Below are positions 1 through 10,739 of a stretch of 64,000 nucleotides of DNA, one piece after another. Origin of the DNA: Aliikangiella coralliicola (GTDB lineage: Bacteria; Pseudomonadota; Gammaproteobacteria; Enterobacterales; Kangiellaceae). Every line of letters begins with the position of its first letter. The stretch's first letter is position 1. Under the pieces are notes generated by a model. It saw only the letters and a list, made by a program, of their open reading frames with translations. It did no database searches and was not told the DNA's origin. The position numbers were made by a program, and so were the translations under genes. The stretch covers positions 452,915 to 516,914 of the forward strand of contig NZ_ML660163.1 of assembly GCF_007004725.1 (NCBI RefSeq), written 5' to 3'.

Positions 1-627
1 AAAACCTTGCTTTATCTGTTCAAATACCGGGGCATAATCTAAGGTGCCAAATATCATGTAGACACCGGCAATCCCGAGCAAGAAGCCAAAGTCACCGACT
101 CTATTAACTAAAAAGGCTTTCAAGTTAGCAAATATTGCCGTCGGCTTTTTGTACCAAAACCCGATTAACAAATACGAAACCAGACCTACAGCTTCCCAAC
201 CAAAAAATAATTGAAGGAAATTATTCGCCATCACTAAAACCAGCATCGCGAATGTAAATAACGAAATATAAGAGAAAAAGCGTTGATATCCCGGATCTTC
301 TTTCATATACCCGATGGTATACACATGAACCATCAGTGATACAAAAGTCACCACCGCCATCATGGTTGCGGTCAGTGAATCAATTAAAAATCCGACTTGT
401 AAATTAAGGCTGCCTATTTGCGCCCAGGTGTACAATGTTAAGTTCAAGGGTTCACTATCACCGATGACATAACCGAGCGCTGTATTAATAGACAAGGCAC
501 AAGACACACCAACTGCAGCAATGGTCAGGCGATGTGCCCAGTTTCGACCGATAAATTGACCACCTAATCCCACAATAATTGCTGCAGCAAGTGGTAGAAG
601 AACGATAGCGAGCAGTATATCTTGCAT
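1..627 (-). CDS. nuoL: NADH-quinone oxidoreductase subunit L (partial, N-terminal 209 residues)
   Basis: This is the N-terminal third of the antiporter-like membrane subunit of complex I, which takes part in proton pumping; the rest lies left of base 1. The translation shows successive hydrophobic segments. The conserved Nqo12/NuoL stretch follows, with VHVYTIGYM, FFSYISLFTFAMLVLVM and FFGWEAVGLVSYLLIGFW; its Glu is the conserved antiporter-type glutamate. The ATG at 625-627 is the first plausible start and lies 15 bp after the nuoK stop, so the gene belongs to the nuo operon. It is the last nuo gene visible; nuoM and nuoN would follow outside the window. The family and orientation are clear; only the length is unknown. 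Confidence 0.96.
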   Translation of the reverse strand, partial: MQDILLAIVLLPLAAAIIVGLGGQFIGRNWAHRLTIAAVGVSCALSINTALGYVIGDSEPLNLTLYTWAQIGSLNLQVGFLIDSLTATMMAVVTFVSLMVHVYTIGYMKEDPGYQRFFSYISLFTFAMLVLVMANNFLQLFFGWEAVGLVSYLLIGFWYKKPTAIFANLKAFLVNRVGDFGFLLGIAGVYMIFGTLDYAPVFEQIKQGF

Positions 628-642
628 AGTATTAAACCTTGG

Positions 643-948
643 CTATCCTTTTAGTTGATTAAGTTGTTCAACATCAATAGTGGCTCTATTGCGAAATAAT
701 ACGACAATAATTGCCAATCCTATCGCGGCTTCAGCGGCAGCTACTGTGAGAATAAAAAATACAAAAACCTGCCCCGCGGTATCCTCAAGAAAATGAGAAA
801 AAGCGATAAAGTTAGTATTCACTGCTAGTAACATCAATTCGATACACATTAACAACGTAATTACGTTTTTACGGTTGATGATAATACCCGCGACACTAAT
901 GGCGAACAAAATGGCGCTTAATAATAAATAATCGGATAAACCTATCAT
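643..948 (-). CDS. nuoK: NADH-quinone oxidoreductase subunit K
   Basis: Small MrpC-like membrane subunit of complex I, 101 residues, the usual family size. It has three transmembrane segments (about residues 3-23, 29-49 and 60-84). The conserved acidic residues of TM2 ([13 protein letters not shown]) and TM3 ([13 protein letters not shown]) are present; these Glu residues belong to the proton-translocation path in the family. Its start overlaps the nuoJ stop by 4 bp in an ATGA arrangement, which indicates translational coupling. It lies directly upstream of nuoL. Confidence 0.98.
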   Translation of the reverse strand: MIGLSDYLLLSAILFAISVAGIIINRKNVITLLMCIELMLLAVNTNFIAFSHFLEDTAGQVFVFFILTVAAAEAAIGLAIIVVLFRNRATIDVEQLNQLKG

Positions 949-1583
949 TCCTCAGCTTCCTCATTACTCTCAGACTTTGGAGCGGTTTTGACGGCATCCA
1001 TTTTCAATACCTTCAGACGGTTTTTCTTATTCGCCGCGAGCTGTTTACTAATAACCTGCGCCTTACGACTGCGACGCCCGCGGAAAGTTAGCGCGATAGC
1101 GGCGATAATAGCCACCAGTAAAATTACCGCAGCAATTTCAAAGGCGAGAACATAATCGGTGTAAAGCACTCGGCCCAATTCTTTAATATTGGAATAATCT
1201 TCTGGTTTTGGTGCGGGAGACGCGTAAGCTTCTCCAGAAAAATCGCCATGGGTAATAAAGCTGTATAAAATTGCAAAAAAACCAAGTGCAATTATCAAAG
1301 CGAGCGGCAACTTTTTCACAAATCCTTGTCTGAGTGCTGCATAGTCAACATCTAACATCATCACCACAAATAGCAACAGCACCATCACCGCGCCGACATA
1401 GACAACAATCAAACTAACCGCTAAAAATTCAGCTTCCAGCAACATCCAGATTCCAGAGGCCGAAGCAAAAGCCAGTACTAAAAATAGTGCTGCTTTTACC
1501 GAATGTTTGCTACTAATGACCATCAATGCAGCAAAGATAAGCCAGGCAGCAAAACTGTAAAAAACAATAACTTGAAAACTCAT
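945..1583 (-). CDS. nuoJ: NADH-quinone oxidoreductase subunit J
   Basis: Integral membrane subunit of complex I (ND6 homologue), 212 residues. Five hydrophobic segments are visible. The conserved TM3 region reads [20 protein letters not shown], which in the family carries the pi-bulge important for proton coupling. After the last membrane segment (to about residue 168) there is a basic, then acidic, hydrophilic tail of about 45 residues ending in NEEAEE. That makes it somewhat longer than the E. coli protein (184). It overlaps nuoK by 4 bp and is separated from nuoI by 109 bp that contain a small CTCTC/GAGAG hairpin but no obvious gene. Confidence 0.97.
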   Translation of the reverse strand: MSFQVIVFYSFAAWLIFAALMVISSKHSVKAALFLVLAFASASGIWMLLEAEFLAVSLIVVYVGAVMVLLLFVVMMLDVDYAALRQGFVKKLPLALIIALGFFAILYSFITHGDFSGEAYASPAPKPEDYSNIKELGRVLYTDYVLAFEIAAVILLVAIIAAIALTFRGRRSRKAQVISKQLAANKKNRLKVLKMDAVKTAPKSESNEEAEE

Positions 1584-1692
1584 TAACTAGTCTCTAATTG
1601 TGTTGTTTCTCCCCCCTCTCATTAGGAGAGTAAGGAAATCGAATAACTCAAAATCTGTAGTGATTCATTTTTCTTATCTAATCGTCTTTCTA

Positions 1693-2184
1693 TCATCGAT
1701 ATTTAGCGTCGGCCTCACGATCAGCTGCAATCTGTTCCTCGTTAAGTCTGCCAACTTCCAGCAACATTTCTTTTGTCATGATATGTTCGCCACGATTTTC
1801 AAAGTGGTAATCAAAAATTCTGGTTTCCACAATGGAATCTACTGGACAGGACTCCTCGCAAAAACCACAAAAAATACATTTAAATAAATCAATTTCATAT
1901 TTTGTGGTTCGACGCGAACCATCTTTTTCTCTTGGGCCCGCTTCAATCGTAATCGCAGAGGCGGGGCAAACAGCCTCGCATAATTTACAAGCAATACATC
2001 GTTCCTCACCATTGGGATAAGAACGAAGCGCATGCAATCCTCTAAACCTGGGAGACTGAGGTGTTCTCTCTTCAGGAAACTGTACGGTTACTTTTCGCCG
2101 AAACATATTTGCCCAGGTCACTCGTAACCCCTTGAGCAACTCAACCAACAAAAAGCTATTGAGAAACTGTTTAACGGTTTTCAT
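1693..2184 (-). CDS. nuoI: NADH-quinone oxidoreductase subunit I (two [4Fe-4S] clusters)
   Basis: Peripheral-arm ferredoxin-like subunit (TYKY homologue) that passes electrons through clusters N6a and N6b towards NuoB. It has 163 residues, the normal length. Two ferredoxin motifs are seen: [12 protein letters not shown] near residue 63 and [12 protein letters not shown] near residue 103. The N-terminal amphipathic helix that rests on the membrane ([17 protein letters not shown]) is present. It lies between nuoH and nuoJ, as in other nuo operons. I see nothing unusual in it. Confidence 0.98.
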   Translation of the reverse strand: MKTVKQFLNSFLLVELLKGLRVTWANMFRRKVTVQFPEERTPQSPRFRGLHALRSYPNGEERCIACKLCEAVCPASAITIEAGPREKDGSRRTTKYEIDLFKCIFCGFCEESCPVDSIVETRIFDYHFENRGEHIMTKEMLLEVGRLNEEQIAADREADAKYR

Positions 2185-2255
2185 CAGAATTTTCCATTGT
2201 CACTGTTTTCTATCATCAAAACTTTCACTGGTAATCTTCACCTGAAAAATCATTA

Positions 2256-3308
2256 TTAATTAAAAGGCCACACGTTGGACTTTATCCAGATCGCAACAAC
2301 TGGTAACCAAACGAGCGTAACCGGGATAAATACTTTCCAACCCAAGCGCATAATCTGATCGTATCGAAACCGAGGAAACGTCGCTCGGATCCAAAGTAAG
2401 CCAAATAAGAAAATAGATGCTTTTATCAATAACCAGATAGTCCCGGGTATCCATGCGGTCATCTCATCCAGCATGCCGTAGCCTTCAAATGGCGATAACC
2501 AACCACCAAAAAAGAGCAAGGCAGTCAGAAACGAAATCAAAATCATATTGGCATATTCAGCGAGGAAAAATAACGAAAAGGCCATACCGCCATATTCAAC
2601 ATGAAACCCCGCAACGATTTCTGATTCGCCTTCGGCCATATCGAACGGTGCACGATTAGTTTCAGCGACACCTGATATCCAATAAACCACTAAAAGCGGG
2701 AATAACGGAATCCAGAACCATTGGAAAATTCCTCCTGACTGCGAAAGGACAATTTCTCCAAGGTTCATGCTTTGCGAACACATCAATACACCAACCAACG
2801 CAAATCCCATGGCTAATTCATAAGAAACAATTTGTGCAGCGCTTCGCATTGCGCCTAAAAATGCATATTTTGAATTCGATGCCCAACCGGCGATGATGAC
2901 GCCGTAAACACCAATTGAAGTCATTGCCAAAATATAAAGCAGTCCGGCATTCACGTCGGCCAGAACAACACCAGCGTCAAACGGAACAACAGCCCAAGCC
3001 GCAAACGATGGGCCAATAAAAAGAATCGGTGCCATCACAAACAAAGTTTTACTCGCACCGCGCGGCACCACAATTTCTTTCATGATCAACTTAACGGTAT
3101 CAGCGATTGGTTGCAGCCAACCTTTTGGGCCAACTCTGTTCGGGCCTAAGCGGAGTTGCATATAACCAATAATCTTTCGTTCTGCATAAGTCGTGTAAGC
3201 AACAGCTAAAATTAGCGGGATTAAAATCGCTACAATTTTCAGCAAGATCCAGAACGCCGTCTCTGCCCAGACCATCAAATCGCTAAACATAAATTCAGAT
3301 TCCGTCAT
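2256..3308 (-). CDS. nuoH: NADH-quinone oxidoreductase subunit H
   Basis: ND1 homologue, the membrane subunit that forms most of the quinone-binding channel at the junction with the peripheral arm. It has 350 residues and at least eight transmembrane segments. Family signatures are clear: [20 protein letters not shown] near residue 42 and [20 protein letters not shown] near residue 215, the latter with the acidic residues of the quinone chamber. The ATG overlaps the nuoG stop by 4 bp (ATGA), so translation is probably coupled. It is about 25 residues longer than E. coli NuoH, mostly in the N-terminal segment before the first helix. Confidence 0.98.
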   Translation of the reverse strand: MTESEFMFSDLMVWAETAFWILLKIVAILIPLILAVAYTTYAERKIIGYMQLRLGPNRVGPKGWLQPIADTVKLIMKEIVVPRGASKTLFVMAPILFIGPSFAAWAVVPFDAGVVLADVNAGLLYILAMTSIGVYGVIIAGWASNSKYAFLGAMRSAAQIVSYELAMGFALVGVLMCSQSMNLGEIVLSQSGGIFQWFWIPLFPLLVVYWISGVAETNRAPFDMAEGESEIVAGFHVEYGGMAFSLFFLAEYANMILISFLTALLFFGGWLSPFEGYGMLDEMTAWIPGTIWLLIKASIFLFGLLWIRATFPRFRYDQIMRLGWKVFIPVTLVWLPVVAIWIKSNVWPFN

Positions 3309-5497
3309 ATGGTTTTTACTCTCGAAATACTGATAGGATGCGTTGAAGCTTTGGGTGTCTGTTGAAGCGCTTTAGCCCTTCTTACCATGGGGTCGACCAT
3401 GTACAAACCTAAACACTCGCGGCTGGCCTCTTGTTCACTGACTTGCATAAGTGGTGGTGGCACTTTTCTAGCAACGCGTATATCCCCTACGGCTTCAAAC
3501 TTTTCGTGCAATTCATCAATGACTTGCTTTGACGACTCATAATCAAACCCGCTCAGTTCAAATAAGTTGGCCAAAACACGCAGCACTTTCCAACCAGGAC
3601 GCGCATCTCCCGGCGCCGAAACAGACGCAGCAAAAGATTGCCACTTTCCTTCCACATTAATGTAAGTTCCTGAGGTTTCGTAGCATCCAGCGATCGGTAA
3701 CATAATATCGGCATACTCTGGCACCCGACCGTCAGCAAATGGCGTTAACGCTATGACACACTCAGCATTTTGTAAATTCTGCAGCGCTTGTTTAGACCAG
3801 ACACTTTCCACATCAGGTTCACAATTAATCAGGAAATAGCTTTTTAAACCCGAGGTCAGCATTTGTTTTGCATTTTTTCCAGGTTCAGATTTACCTCCGG
3901 CAGCCGACTGCATAGGCACTGCGCCCGCAATTTTGTTGCCTGCTGCGTTGCATCCTAAAGTCATGTATCCCCAATCAGACTGAGTGACACTGGCCAAAGA
4001 TTCTGCCAGCCAATTAATAATTTCTGCTTGTGGGTGTTCTTGAACATAAACCCCCATTAAAATGCAAGATGCTTCGTTATCAACCAGGTTTTTTGCAATC
4101 TGTTGATGAGTGTCGTTGGCTTCAATTCCGTTTAGCCACTCTTTGGCCTCAGCACTCAACACATCAGGATTTATTGCGTCCGCCGCCACCAAAACCGCAG
4201 CAAATTCTTGTGCGAGCATCTTGGCCTCAGGCTGTAACTCCTGGGTCAGTCGAAAGTTATATTCGCCATCAAAAGGATTGATCGCCATCACTTTCCCAAA
4301 ACCAGTGGACTTTCTAACTCTGAGAGAAGTGAGTGGTTGCTCATGACGCAAGTCTGCGGCAATTAACAATGTGGCATCCATGTGATCGATTTTTTCCATC
4401 GGGAAATTAAATCCCGACCTAACGCTCCCACGACCATCTCCTGAAAAGTCTCGCCGTCGAACTCGAAAATCGATGTTATTACAGCCAACACCGCGAATAA
4501 ATTTTTGTGCCAGGTAACTTTCTTCGGTAGTAATATTATTACCAACCAGAACGCCGAAATCTTCGCCGTTCGAAGCCCCGATGATTCGTTTCATTTCGCT
4601 CACAACGGCGTTGAGCGCAGTTTCCCACTCGGTGTCTTGCCATTCACCATTTTGTTTTATCCGCGGCTTTAACAGGCGTTCGCTGTCCGTGAGTGCCTGG
4701 TAAGAAAAACGATCTCGATCGGAAAGCCATACTTCGTTGATTGATTCATTTTCTCTCGGTACAACCCGAATAATCTCACGCCCACGATGATGAACATAAA
4801 CATTCGATCCTAAACAATCATGAGCCGCAATTGACGCTGACTGTCTCAATTCCCAGGCGCGGGCTTTGAACAATGAAGGTTTGGCGGTTAGCGCTCCTAC
4901 GGGACAAAGATCGATAATGTTGGCGGAAACTTCTGACTCGATAGCCCCCTCAATATAGGTGCCAATCTCAACATGTTCCCCACGACCAGTAGCACCCATT
5001 TCACGAATGCCGACCACTTCCTGTCCAAATCGAACACAACGAGTGCAATGAATGCACCGAGTCATATCCGTGGCTATTAACGGCCCGAGATTTTTATCTT
5101 CAACAACTCTTTTGCCTTCGGTAAAACGGCTGATATCTTCACCATAACCAACCGATAAATCTTGTAACTCACATTCCCCACCTTGATCGCAAACAGGACA
5201 ATCAAGCGGATGATTAATTAATAAAAACTCCATCACTGACTTTTGTGCATCAATAGCCTTTGGCGTCTTAGTTTGAATAATCATTCCCTCAGCCACCGGC
5301 GTAGCACAAGCAGGCACGGCTTTAGGTATATTACTAACATCAACCATACACATACGACAATTAGCAGCGACAGACAGTTTTTTGTGGTAACAAAAACGTG
5401 GAATATCAATTCCAACTTTATCCGCAACCTCAATAATCATTGAGCCCACTTCGGCTTCTAACTTATTGCCATCGATTTCCAGATGCACTTTACCCAT
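3305..5497 (-). CDS. nuoG: NADH-quinone oxidoreductase subunit G, short form without N7 ligands
   Basis: Largest peripheral subunit of complex I, carrying the electron-transfer clusters between NuoE/F and NuoI. In order: an N-terminal [2Fe-2S] domain ([18 protein letters not shown], residues 37-54), the His-ligated N5 region ([20 protein letters not shown]), the N4 motif ([10 protein letters not shown]) and then a molybdopterin-oxidoreductase-like domain. At 730 residues it is close to mitochondrial NDUFS1 and much shorter than E. coli NuoG (about 908). At the start of the molybdopterin-like domain only one cysteine (AHDCLGS) is visible, so the extra N7 [4Fe-4S] cluster of the E. coli/Thermus type is absent. 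It overlaps nuoH by 4 bp; 112 bp separate it from nuoF. Confidence 0.97.
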   Translation of the reverse strand: MGKVHLEIDGNKLEAEVGSMIIEVADKVGIDIPRFCYHKKLSVAANCRMCMVDVSNIPKAVPACATPVAEGMIIQTKTPKAIDAQKSVMEFLLINHPLDCPVCDQGGECELQDLSVGYGEDISRFTEGKRVVEDKNLGPLIATDMTRCIHCTRCVRFGQEVVGIREMGATGRGEHVEIGTYIEGAIESEVSANIIDLCPVGALTAKPSLFKARAWELRQSASIAAHDCLGSNVYVHHRGREIIRVVPRENESINEVWLSDRDRFSYQALTDSERLLKPRIKQNGEWQDTEWETALNAVVSEMKRIIGASNGEDFGVLVGNNITTEESYLAQKFIRGVGCNNIDFRVRRRDFSGDGRGSVRSGFNFPMEKIDHMDATLLIAADLRHEQPLTSLRVRKSTGFGKVMAINPFDGEYNFRLTQELQPEAKMLAQEFAAVLVAADAINPDVLSAEAKEWLNGIEANDTHQQIAKNLVDNEASCILMGVYVQEHPQAEIINWLAESLASVTQSDWGYMTLGCNAAGNKIAGAVPMQSAAGGKSEPGKNAKQMLTSGLKSYFLINCEPDVESVWSKQALQNLQNAECVIALTPFADGRVPEYADIMLPIAGCYETSGTYINVEGKWQSFAASVSAPGDARPGWKVLRVLANLFELSGFDYESSKQVIDELHEKFEAVGDIRVARKVPPPLMQVSEQEASRECLGLYMVDPMVRRAKALQQTPKASTHPISISRVKTI

Positions 5498-5609
5498 AGT
5501 GTTCGACTTTTTGTATACCGTTAGGTTGTTTATCGTTAAACTGTTTTTTGGTTAACTGGCTTTCCGTCTACCATTCATAAAAGACAATTACATATTCGCG
5601 CATGACAAA

Positions 5610-6881
5610 TTAAGCTTCAACCATGCTCCGTTTATGTTCAATCATATATTCAAATTCATGCCGGTAATGCTTTAAAAAACCCTGGATTGGCATTGCCGCG
5701 GCATCGCCTAATGCACAAATAGTACGGCCCATAATATTTCCAGCCACTCGATCCAGATTATCAATATCCTCTGCTCTTCCCTCGCCTTTTAATATGCGAT
5801 GGATCACTCGAGACATCCAGCCAGTTCCTTCACGGCATGGAGAACATTGACCACAAGATTCTTCATAATAAAAGTGAGCCGTTACCGCAGCCAATTGAAC
5901 AATGCAGGTGGTTTCATCAAGCACCATAACCGCCCCCGACCCCAACATCGAACCGGCTTTACCAATCGAATCATAATCCATGGTCAATTCCATCATCACT
6001 TCCGCCGGCAAAATTGGCGATGAGGAACCACCCGGAATAACGGCTTTTAACTTTTTACCACCTAAAACTCCCCCTGCCATTTCTAACAAATCGGCAAATG
6101 GTAATCCCATGTTAACTTCAAAATTGCCCGGGTTATTAACGTGTCCTGATACAGAGAAAATTTTTGTTCCGCCATTATTCGGTTTTCCGAGATCGAGAAA
6201 CCATTGCCCGCCGTGTTGCAAAATGGCCGGTACAGATGCATAACTTTCAGTGTTATTAACATTAGTGGGGCGACCAAAAACACCATAGTTTGCTGGGAAG
6301 GGCGGTTTAAATCGAGGTTGTCCTTTTTTACCTTCAAGCGATTCAATCAGGGCAGTTTCTTCACCACAAATATAGGCACCTGCGCCCATATGATTGTGTA
6401 GCTCAAAATTAATATCGGACCCTAAAATATTTTCTCCCAGGTACTGCTTTTCTTTTGCTTCCGCGATTGCCGCTTCCATTCTCTCAAAGGGCTCGTAAAA
6501 CTCGCCGCGCATATAGTTGTAACCGACAGTGGCGTTCATCACATAGCCAGCGATAATCATACCTTCGATTAATTGATGCGGGTTATAACGCAGAATATCT
6601 CTATCCTTAAATGTCCCAGGCTCTCCTTCATCGGAATTACAAACAACATATTTTTGACCCGGCATATTGCGCGGCATAAAACTCCACTTCAAGCCAGTCG
6701 GAAAGCCCGCACCACCGCGACCTCGCAAAGCCGAAAGCTTTAGTTCATCAATGATAGTGTCGTGACAAAGATCGCCGGCAGCAATACGTTTTAACATACT
6801 ATAGCCACCGACGCTTTCATAAGCTTCTAGTGACCAGGGAGTATCCAGGTGGAGCGTTCTAAAACAAACTTCATTGGTCAT
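5610..6881 (-). CDS. nuoF: NADH-quinone oxidoreductase subunit F (NADH- and FMN-binding)
   Basis: The 51-kDa subunit, where NADH is oxidised at FMN; 423 residues. The glycine-rich NADH/FMN region [13 protein letters not shown] is near residue 54, the FMN-binding [14 protein letters not shown] near residue 81, and the N3 cluster motif [13 protein letters not shown] near residue 346 with the distant fourth Cys in RTICALGD. It starts 2 bp after the nuoE stop and works as a heterodimer with NuoE. Length and motifs are standard. Confidence 0.98.
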   Translation of the reverse strand: MTNEVCFRTLHLDTPWSLEAYESVGGYSMLKRIAAGDLCHDTIIDELKLSALRGRGGAGFPTGLKWSFMPRNMPGQKYVVCNSDEGEPGTFKDRDILRYNPHQLIEGMIIAGYVMNATVGYNYMRGEFYEPFERMEAAIAEAKEKQYLGENILGSDINFELHNHMGAGAYICGEETALIESLEGKKGQPRFKPPFPANYGVFGRPTNVNNTESYASVPAILQHGGQWFLDLGKPNNGGTKIFSVSGHVNNPGNFEVNMGLPFADLLEMAGGVLGGKKLKAVIPGGSSSPILPAEVMMELTMDYDSIGKAGSMLGSGAVMVLDETTCIVQLAAVTAHFYYEESCGQCSPCREGTGWMSRVIHRILKGEGRAEDIDNLDRVAGNIMGRTICALGDAAAMPIQGFLKHYRHEFEYMIEHKRSMVEA

Positions 6882-6883
6882 GT

Positions 6884-7486
6884 TTAGTCCTGCGCCTCCC
6901 CGGAAAATTCGTTGCTGGAATCAGCGTCGTTTTCATGTTGCTTGCTTGAACTATTTTGTGTTAATTCCACCGCCGCAATATCAGAAAGGATTTGATCGAT
7001 TTTTTCTTCAGTTAAATTCTCATGATAAACTTTGTCAACTTCAAGCATCGGAGCCCCGCCACAAGCTGCCATACACTCAACGGTTTTGATCGTATAAAGT
7101 CCATCTTCTGTGGTTTCACCAACTTTAATATTGAGCCGATTTTGTAAGTGTTCAATAACCTTGTCAGCGCCGCGCAGCGAGCATGAAATATTGTTGCAAA
7201 CCGAAATAACGTGCCTACCCACTTTATCTAAATGGAACATCGAATAAAAAGTTGCGACTTCGTAAACTGCAACATGAGGAACGTCCAGATATTCTGCAAC
7301 CGCCTGCATCATTTCTTCAGTTAGATAGTTTCCATTGTGATCTTGCACCACTTTCAACGCAGCGATAATTGGTGGGCGTTTACGCTCCGGTGGATATTTT
7401 TTTATCCAGTTATCAATTGCCGTAATTTCTTCTGCCGGAATTAATTTTTTGAGGTGGCGAGTCTGGTCGTAATTAAAGTCAGTCAT
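6884..7486 (-). CDS. nuoE: NADH-quinone oxidoreductase subunit E ([2Fe-2S])
   Basis: The 24-kDa thioredoxin-like subunit holding cluster N1a; it pairs with NuoF in the NADH dehydrogenase module. The [2Fe-2S] ligands are in CNNISC (near residue 97) and CMAACGG (near residue 138). The family core ends near residue 170. It is followed by a 30-residue polar, Ser/Asp/Glu-rich tail that the shorter bacterial homologues lack and that is probably disordered. The start overlaps the nuoD stop by 1 bp. Confidence 0.97.
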   Translation of the reverse strand: MTDFNYDQTRHLKKLIPAEEITAIDNWIKKYPPERKRPPIIAALKVVQDHNGNYLTEEMMQAVAEYLDVPHVAVYEVATFYSMFHLDKVGRHVISVCNNISCSLRGADKVIEHLQNRLNIKVGETTEDGLYTIKTVECMAACGGAPMLEVDKVYHENLTEEKIDQILSDIAAVELTQNSSSKQHENDADSSNEFSGEAQD

Positions 7487-8739
7487 TAGCGATCGATCTC
7501 CCCAAAAACAATATCCATAGTACCAATAATCGCCACCACATCAGCCAGCATATGCCCTTTAGTTAATTCATCCATCGCTGAAATATGAGCAAACCCAGGC
7601 GCTCTTATTTTCAGTCGATAAGGTTTATTCGCTCCATCTGAAAGAAGATAAATACCAAATTCTCCTTTGGGGTGTTCAACCGATGCATAGGCTTCGCCTT
7701 CAGGCACACAGTAGCCTTCAGTAAATAATTTAAAATGATGAATTAACGATTCCATATCATTCTTAACATCGGCGCGTTTGGGCGGCGCGATTTTGTGATC
7801 ATCGATCATGACCGGGCCAGGATTGTTTTGCAGCCACTCAATGCACTGACGAATAATCTTGTTTGATTGACGCATTTCTTCAACACGAACCAGGTAACGG
7901 TCGTAGCTATCGCCATTTCTGCCAACTGGAATATCAAAATCCAGGTCGGCATACACTTCATAAGGCTGCATTTTTCTCAAATCCCAGGCGACTCCCGATC
8001 CTCTCAGCATTGGCCCGGTGAGTCCCAGTTGAAAAGCTCGCTCAGGAGATACAACACCAATACCAACCAGGCGTTGTTTCCAGATTCTATTTTCTGTCAG
8101 CAATGACTCATACTCGTCAACACTAGCATCAAAATTCTCACTAAAGTCCCACAAAAAATCCAACAACGAGCCCTGTCGGTTCGCGTTTAATTCTTTTAAC
8201 TTTTTTTCATTGCGCCAGGGAGATTTTTCATACTGAGGCATAACTTCGGGTAAGTCACGATAAACGCCACCCGGACGATAATAAGTCGCATGCATGCGTG
8301 TGCCGGAAACGGCTTCGTAAGCATCCATCAAGGGTTCGCGATCTCGAAAGCAGTACAGGAACATGGTCATCGCGCCAACATCTAAACCATGTGCGCCCAA
8401 CCACATCAAATGATTGAGTATACGAGTAACCTCGGCAAACAAGACTCTGATATATTGCGCACGTTTCGGCACTTCAACGCCTAACAATTTTTCTATTGCC
8501 AGAACGTAAGCGTGTTCATTACACATCATTGACACATAATCGAGACGGTCCATATAACCAATGCTGTGGTTATAGGGTTTGATTTCGGCCAATTTCTCAG
8601 TGGCGCGATGTAATAACCCGATATGAGGATCAGCGCGCTCGATGGTTTCGCCATCCATTTCGAGAATCATCCGCAAGACACCATGCGCGGCAGGATGTTG
8701 AGGCCCAAAGTTTAATGTGTAATGTTCAATTTCAGCCAT
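7486..8739 (-). CDS. nuoD: NADH-quinone oxidoreductase subunit D
   Basis: The 49-kDa subunit (hydrogenase large-subunit fold), which forms the quinone site together with NuoB; 417 residues. [13 protein letters not shown] (residues 11-23) is the conserved loop whose His contacts the quinone head group. The C-terminal [14 protein letters not shown] is diagnostic. It is a separate gene from nuoC, unlike the fused nuoCD of enterobacteria. A 189-bp spacer with an inverted repeat separates it from nuoC, so the ribosome must initiate afresh; a weak purine-rich stretch precedes the ATG at 8737-8739. Confidence 0.98.
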   Translation of the reverse strand: MAEIEHYTLNFGPQHPAAHGVLRMILEMDGETIERADPHIGLLHRATEKLAEIKPYNHSIGYMDRLDYVSMMCNEHAYVLAIEKLLGVEVPKRAQYIRVLFAEVTRILNHLMWLGAHGLDVGAMTMFLYCFRDREPLMDAYEAVSGTRMHATYYRPGGVYRDLPEVMPQYEKSPWRNEKKLKELNANRQGSLLDFLWDFSENFDASVDEYESLLTENRIWKQRLVGIGVVSPERAFQLGLTGPMLRGSGVAWDLRKMQPYEVYADLDFDIPVGRNGDSYDRYLVRVEEMRQSNKIIRQCIEWLQNNPGPVMIDDHKIAPPKRADVKNDMESLIHHFKLFTEGYCVPEGEAYASVEHPKGEFGIYLLSDGANKPYRLKIRAPGFAHISAMDELTKGHMLADVVAIIGTMDIVFGEIDR

Positions 8740-8829
8740 ATTTTAATTCTATATTTTCTTAGGGTCTGTTTTAAAACACGCTTTTATTAATACACGCTCA
8801 GATTTTTATCATTTTATTTTTTCTGTGGT

Positions 8830-8890
8830 AAGCCGCCAATTCCTGGCCTTAGTTTTTGCTCAGCCTAACGCATACCGAAGTTAGCGGCTT
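8830..8890 (-). repeat. Inverted repeat in the nuoC-nuoD spacer
   Basis: In the minus-strand transcript, bases 8890-8881 and 8839-8830 can pair over 10 positions with a single G-U wobble, closing a loop of about 41 nt. There is no U-run after the stem, so it is not a standard terminator. It could be a processing or mRNA-stability element in the 189-bp gap between nuoC and nuoD. The pairing is visible in the sequence; the function is a guess. Confidence 0.4.
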
Positions 8891-8928
8891 TGACAAATTT
8901 TTCTTAATTAAGAATAAAGTTTGAGTAA

Positions 8929-9582
8929 CTAATTTACCGGTCCAGTTGTTTCCTTACGAATAACTTTTGGCACAGAAACTCTTTCTTCTATTGTTACTGG
9001 TTCATAAATACATTGTTTTTGTTCTTCGTCGTATCGCATTTCCAATTCACCGATAACTGGAAAATCTTTTCGAAATGGGTGACCGATAAAACCATAGTCT
9101 GTCAAAATTCTTCTTAAGTCGGGGTGCCCTTCAAACAGGATGCCGAACAAGTCAAATGCTTCGCGCTCAAACCAGTTTGCGCCGTTCCAAATTTCGACAA
9201 CACTCGGAATCATCATATCTTCTTCAACAAATACACGAACTCTAATGCGGTGATTCAAAGTGACTGATAGTAAGTGATAAACCACCGCATAACGTGGTTT
9301 ATCCCAGGTCTGCGAAGGCTGGATAGATTCTCTTCCACGTTCAAATCCGCTGCTTGTTGCTTCGCTGGTTGACCATTCGTCCTGGCCATAGGTAAGGTAA
9401 TCGACTCCACAAAGATCAATGAGTTGTTCAAACTGGAAATCATCGTGATCGCTTAATGTAGATAAAACCAACAACAAATTTTCTTTACTGACTTCAACAG
9501 TGATTTCATCAAGATATTGCCTGGTTGAAAGAACTTTATCCTCTAGATGCTTTTCAACCGCTTGTAATAATTTTTCGGTCAT
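8929..9582 (-). CDS. nuoC: NADH-quinone oxidoreductase subunit C
   Basis: The 30-kDa peripheral subunit that bridges NuoB/I and NuoD. I take the ATG at 9580-9582 (protein start [13 protein letters not shown], 217 residues). It is preceded by AGGGAACC and lies 10 bp after the nuoB stop, whereas an upstream in-frame start would run back into nuoB. The family signature is clear: [31 protein letters not shown], residues about 138-168, followed by HPFRKDFP. It is not fused to nuoD. Confidence 0.97.
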   Translation of the reverse strand: MTEKLLQAVEKHLEDKVLSTRQYLDEITVEVSKENLLLVLSTLSDHDDFQFEQLIDLCGVDYLTYGQDEWSTSEATSSGFERGRESIQPSQTWDKPRYAVVYHLLSVTLNHRIRVRVFVEEDMMIPSVVEIWNGANWFEREAFDLFGILFEGHPDLRRILTDYGFIGHPFRKDFPVIGELEMRYDEEQKQCIYEPVTIEERVSVPKVIRKETTGPVN

Positions 9583-9592
9583 TTGAGGTTCC

Positions 9593-10177
9593 CTAAACCT
9601 GTCGCGCAATCGTATTGGTACGTTTAATTTTGTTCTGAAGTTGAATGACGCCGTAAATCAGCGCTTCAGCAGTTGGCGGGCAGCCAGGGACATAAATATC
9701 AACGGGAACGACCCGATCACATCCTCTGACAACTGCATAAGAATAGTGGTAATAACCGCCACCGTTAGCACAGGACCCCATAGAAATAACCCATTTAGGT
9801 TCTGGCATCTGATCATAAACTCGCCTTAATGCCGGTGCCATTTTATTGGTGAGTGTGCCGGCCACAATCATTACGTCCGATTGACGAGGACTCGGTCTGA
9901 AAACAACGCCAAAACGGTCAAAATCATAGCGAGAGGCACCTGCCTGCATCATTTCAACCGCGCAACAAGCCAGACCGAAAGTCATTGGCCACATAGAGCC
10001 GGTTCTCGCCCAGTTGACTAATGTGTCAACGCTTGTAACCAGATAGCCTTTGCCGGCCTGCTGTGGTTGCGCGCCCGGCGCTTCCGTTGGAAGTTTGATG
10101 TTAGACGATTCGATATTATCTCGCTTTTGGGTTTGCGCATTTTGACCATTCATCGTGATAGTGCTTTCTACTCCCAT
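9593..10177 (-). CDS. nuoB: NADH-quinone oxidoreductase subunit B (cluster N2)
   Basis: PSST subunit, carrying the terminal [4Fe-4S] cluster N2 that reduces quinone. The motif [11 protein letters not shown] with its tandem cysteines, GSCANGGG and [11 protein letters not shown] supply the four ligands. An ATG 21 bp further upstream is in frame, but the ATG at 10175-10177 is preferred because AAAGGGGC lies 8 bp before it; this gives 194 residues. The start overlaps the last codons of nuoA. A polar, Gln/Asn-rich N-terminal extension of about 35 residues precedes the conserved core. Confidence 0.97.
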   Translation of the reverse strand: MGVESTITMNGQNAQTQKRDNIESSNIKLPTEAPGAQPQQAGKGYLVTSVDTLVNWARTGSMWPMTFGLACCAVEMMQAGASRYDFDRFGVVFRPSPRQSDVMIVAGTLTNKMAPALRRVYDQMPEPKWVISMGSCANGGGYYHYSYAVVRGCDRVVPVDIYVPGCPPTAEALIYGVIQLQNKIKRTNTIARQV

Positions 10178-10524
10178 TCTAACGCCCCTTTTTTCCATTC
10201 ATAAATAAAACCGACAACCAGCAAGCCAAGAAATACGCCCATAGCGCCAATGGCAAACCAACTCAGTTCTTGGAAAACAACCCCCCAGGGAAACAGGAAA
10301 GCGACTTCAAGGTCGAAAATAATAAATAGGATAGCAACCAGATAAAAACGAACGTCAAACTTGTGACGTGCATCTTCAAAAGCATCGAAACCGCATTCAA
10401 ACGGAAGTAGCTTGTCTTCAACGTCTTTTCGTGGAGCGGCGAAGAAACCTACCAGCTCCAGAAACGTACCAAAGCCCAGCCCGATCACAATGAATACAAG
10501 TATAGGTAAATAGTTCTCTAACAT
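10168..10524 (-). CDS. nuoA: NADH-quinone oxidoreductase subunit A
   Basis: First gene of the nuo operon; ND3 homologue with 118 residues and three transmembrane segments. The loop [20 protein letters not shown] (near residue 39) contains the conserved Cys of the quinone-site loop, and the TM2 acidic pair appears in [15 protein letters not shown] strong Shine-Dalgarno sequence (GGAAGGGGA) abuts the ATG. A candidate promoter lies about 54-83 bp upstream. Confidence 0.97.
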   Translation of the reverse strand: MLENYLPILVFIVIGLGFGTFLELVGFFAAPRKDVEDKLLPFECGFDAFEDARHKFDVRFYLVAILFIIFDLEVAFLFPWGVVFQELSWFAIGAMGVFLGLLVVGFIYEWKKGALEWE

Positions 10525-10577
10525 TCCCCTTCCCAGATTCTCTTATCGCTATGCCTTTTTAAAAGACTTTCTAAAAA

Positions 10578-10607
10578 ATAGCAAGCCGTCCCAGTGATAT
10601 AAGTCAA
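10578..10607 (-). promoter_or_regulatory. Candidate sigma-70 promoter of the nuo operon
   Basis: On the minus strand, TTGACT (10607-10602) is followed after 18 bp by TGCTAT (10583-10578), about 55 bp before the nuoA start codon. The -35 box is good and the -10 box is weak. It is the best candidate I found between nuoA and the MITE-like element. Confidence 0.4.
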
Positions 10608-10739
10608 GATTACAGCGAATAACGGGTTAACTTATCTCAACCTAACATAAATCAATCAGAAACAGTTGATTTTATTCAACTTTTATTAACTATTGTTCTT
10701 TAACTTGTGTCTTTTAAGTATACTCTGTTTAATTGATTT

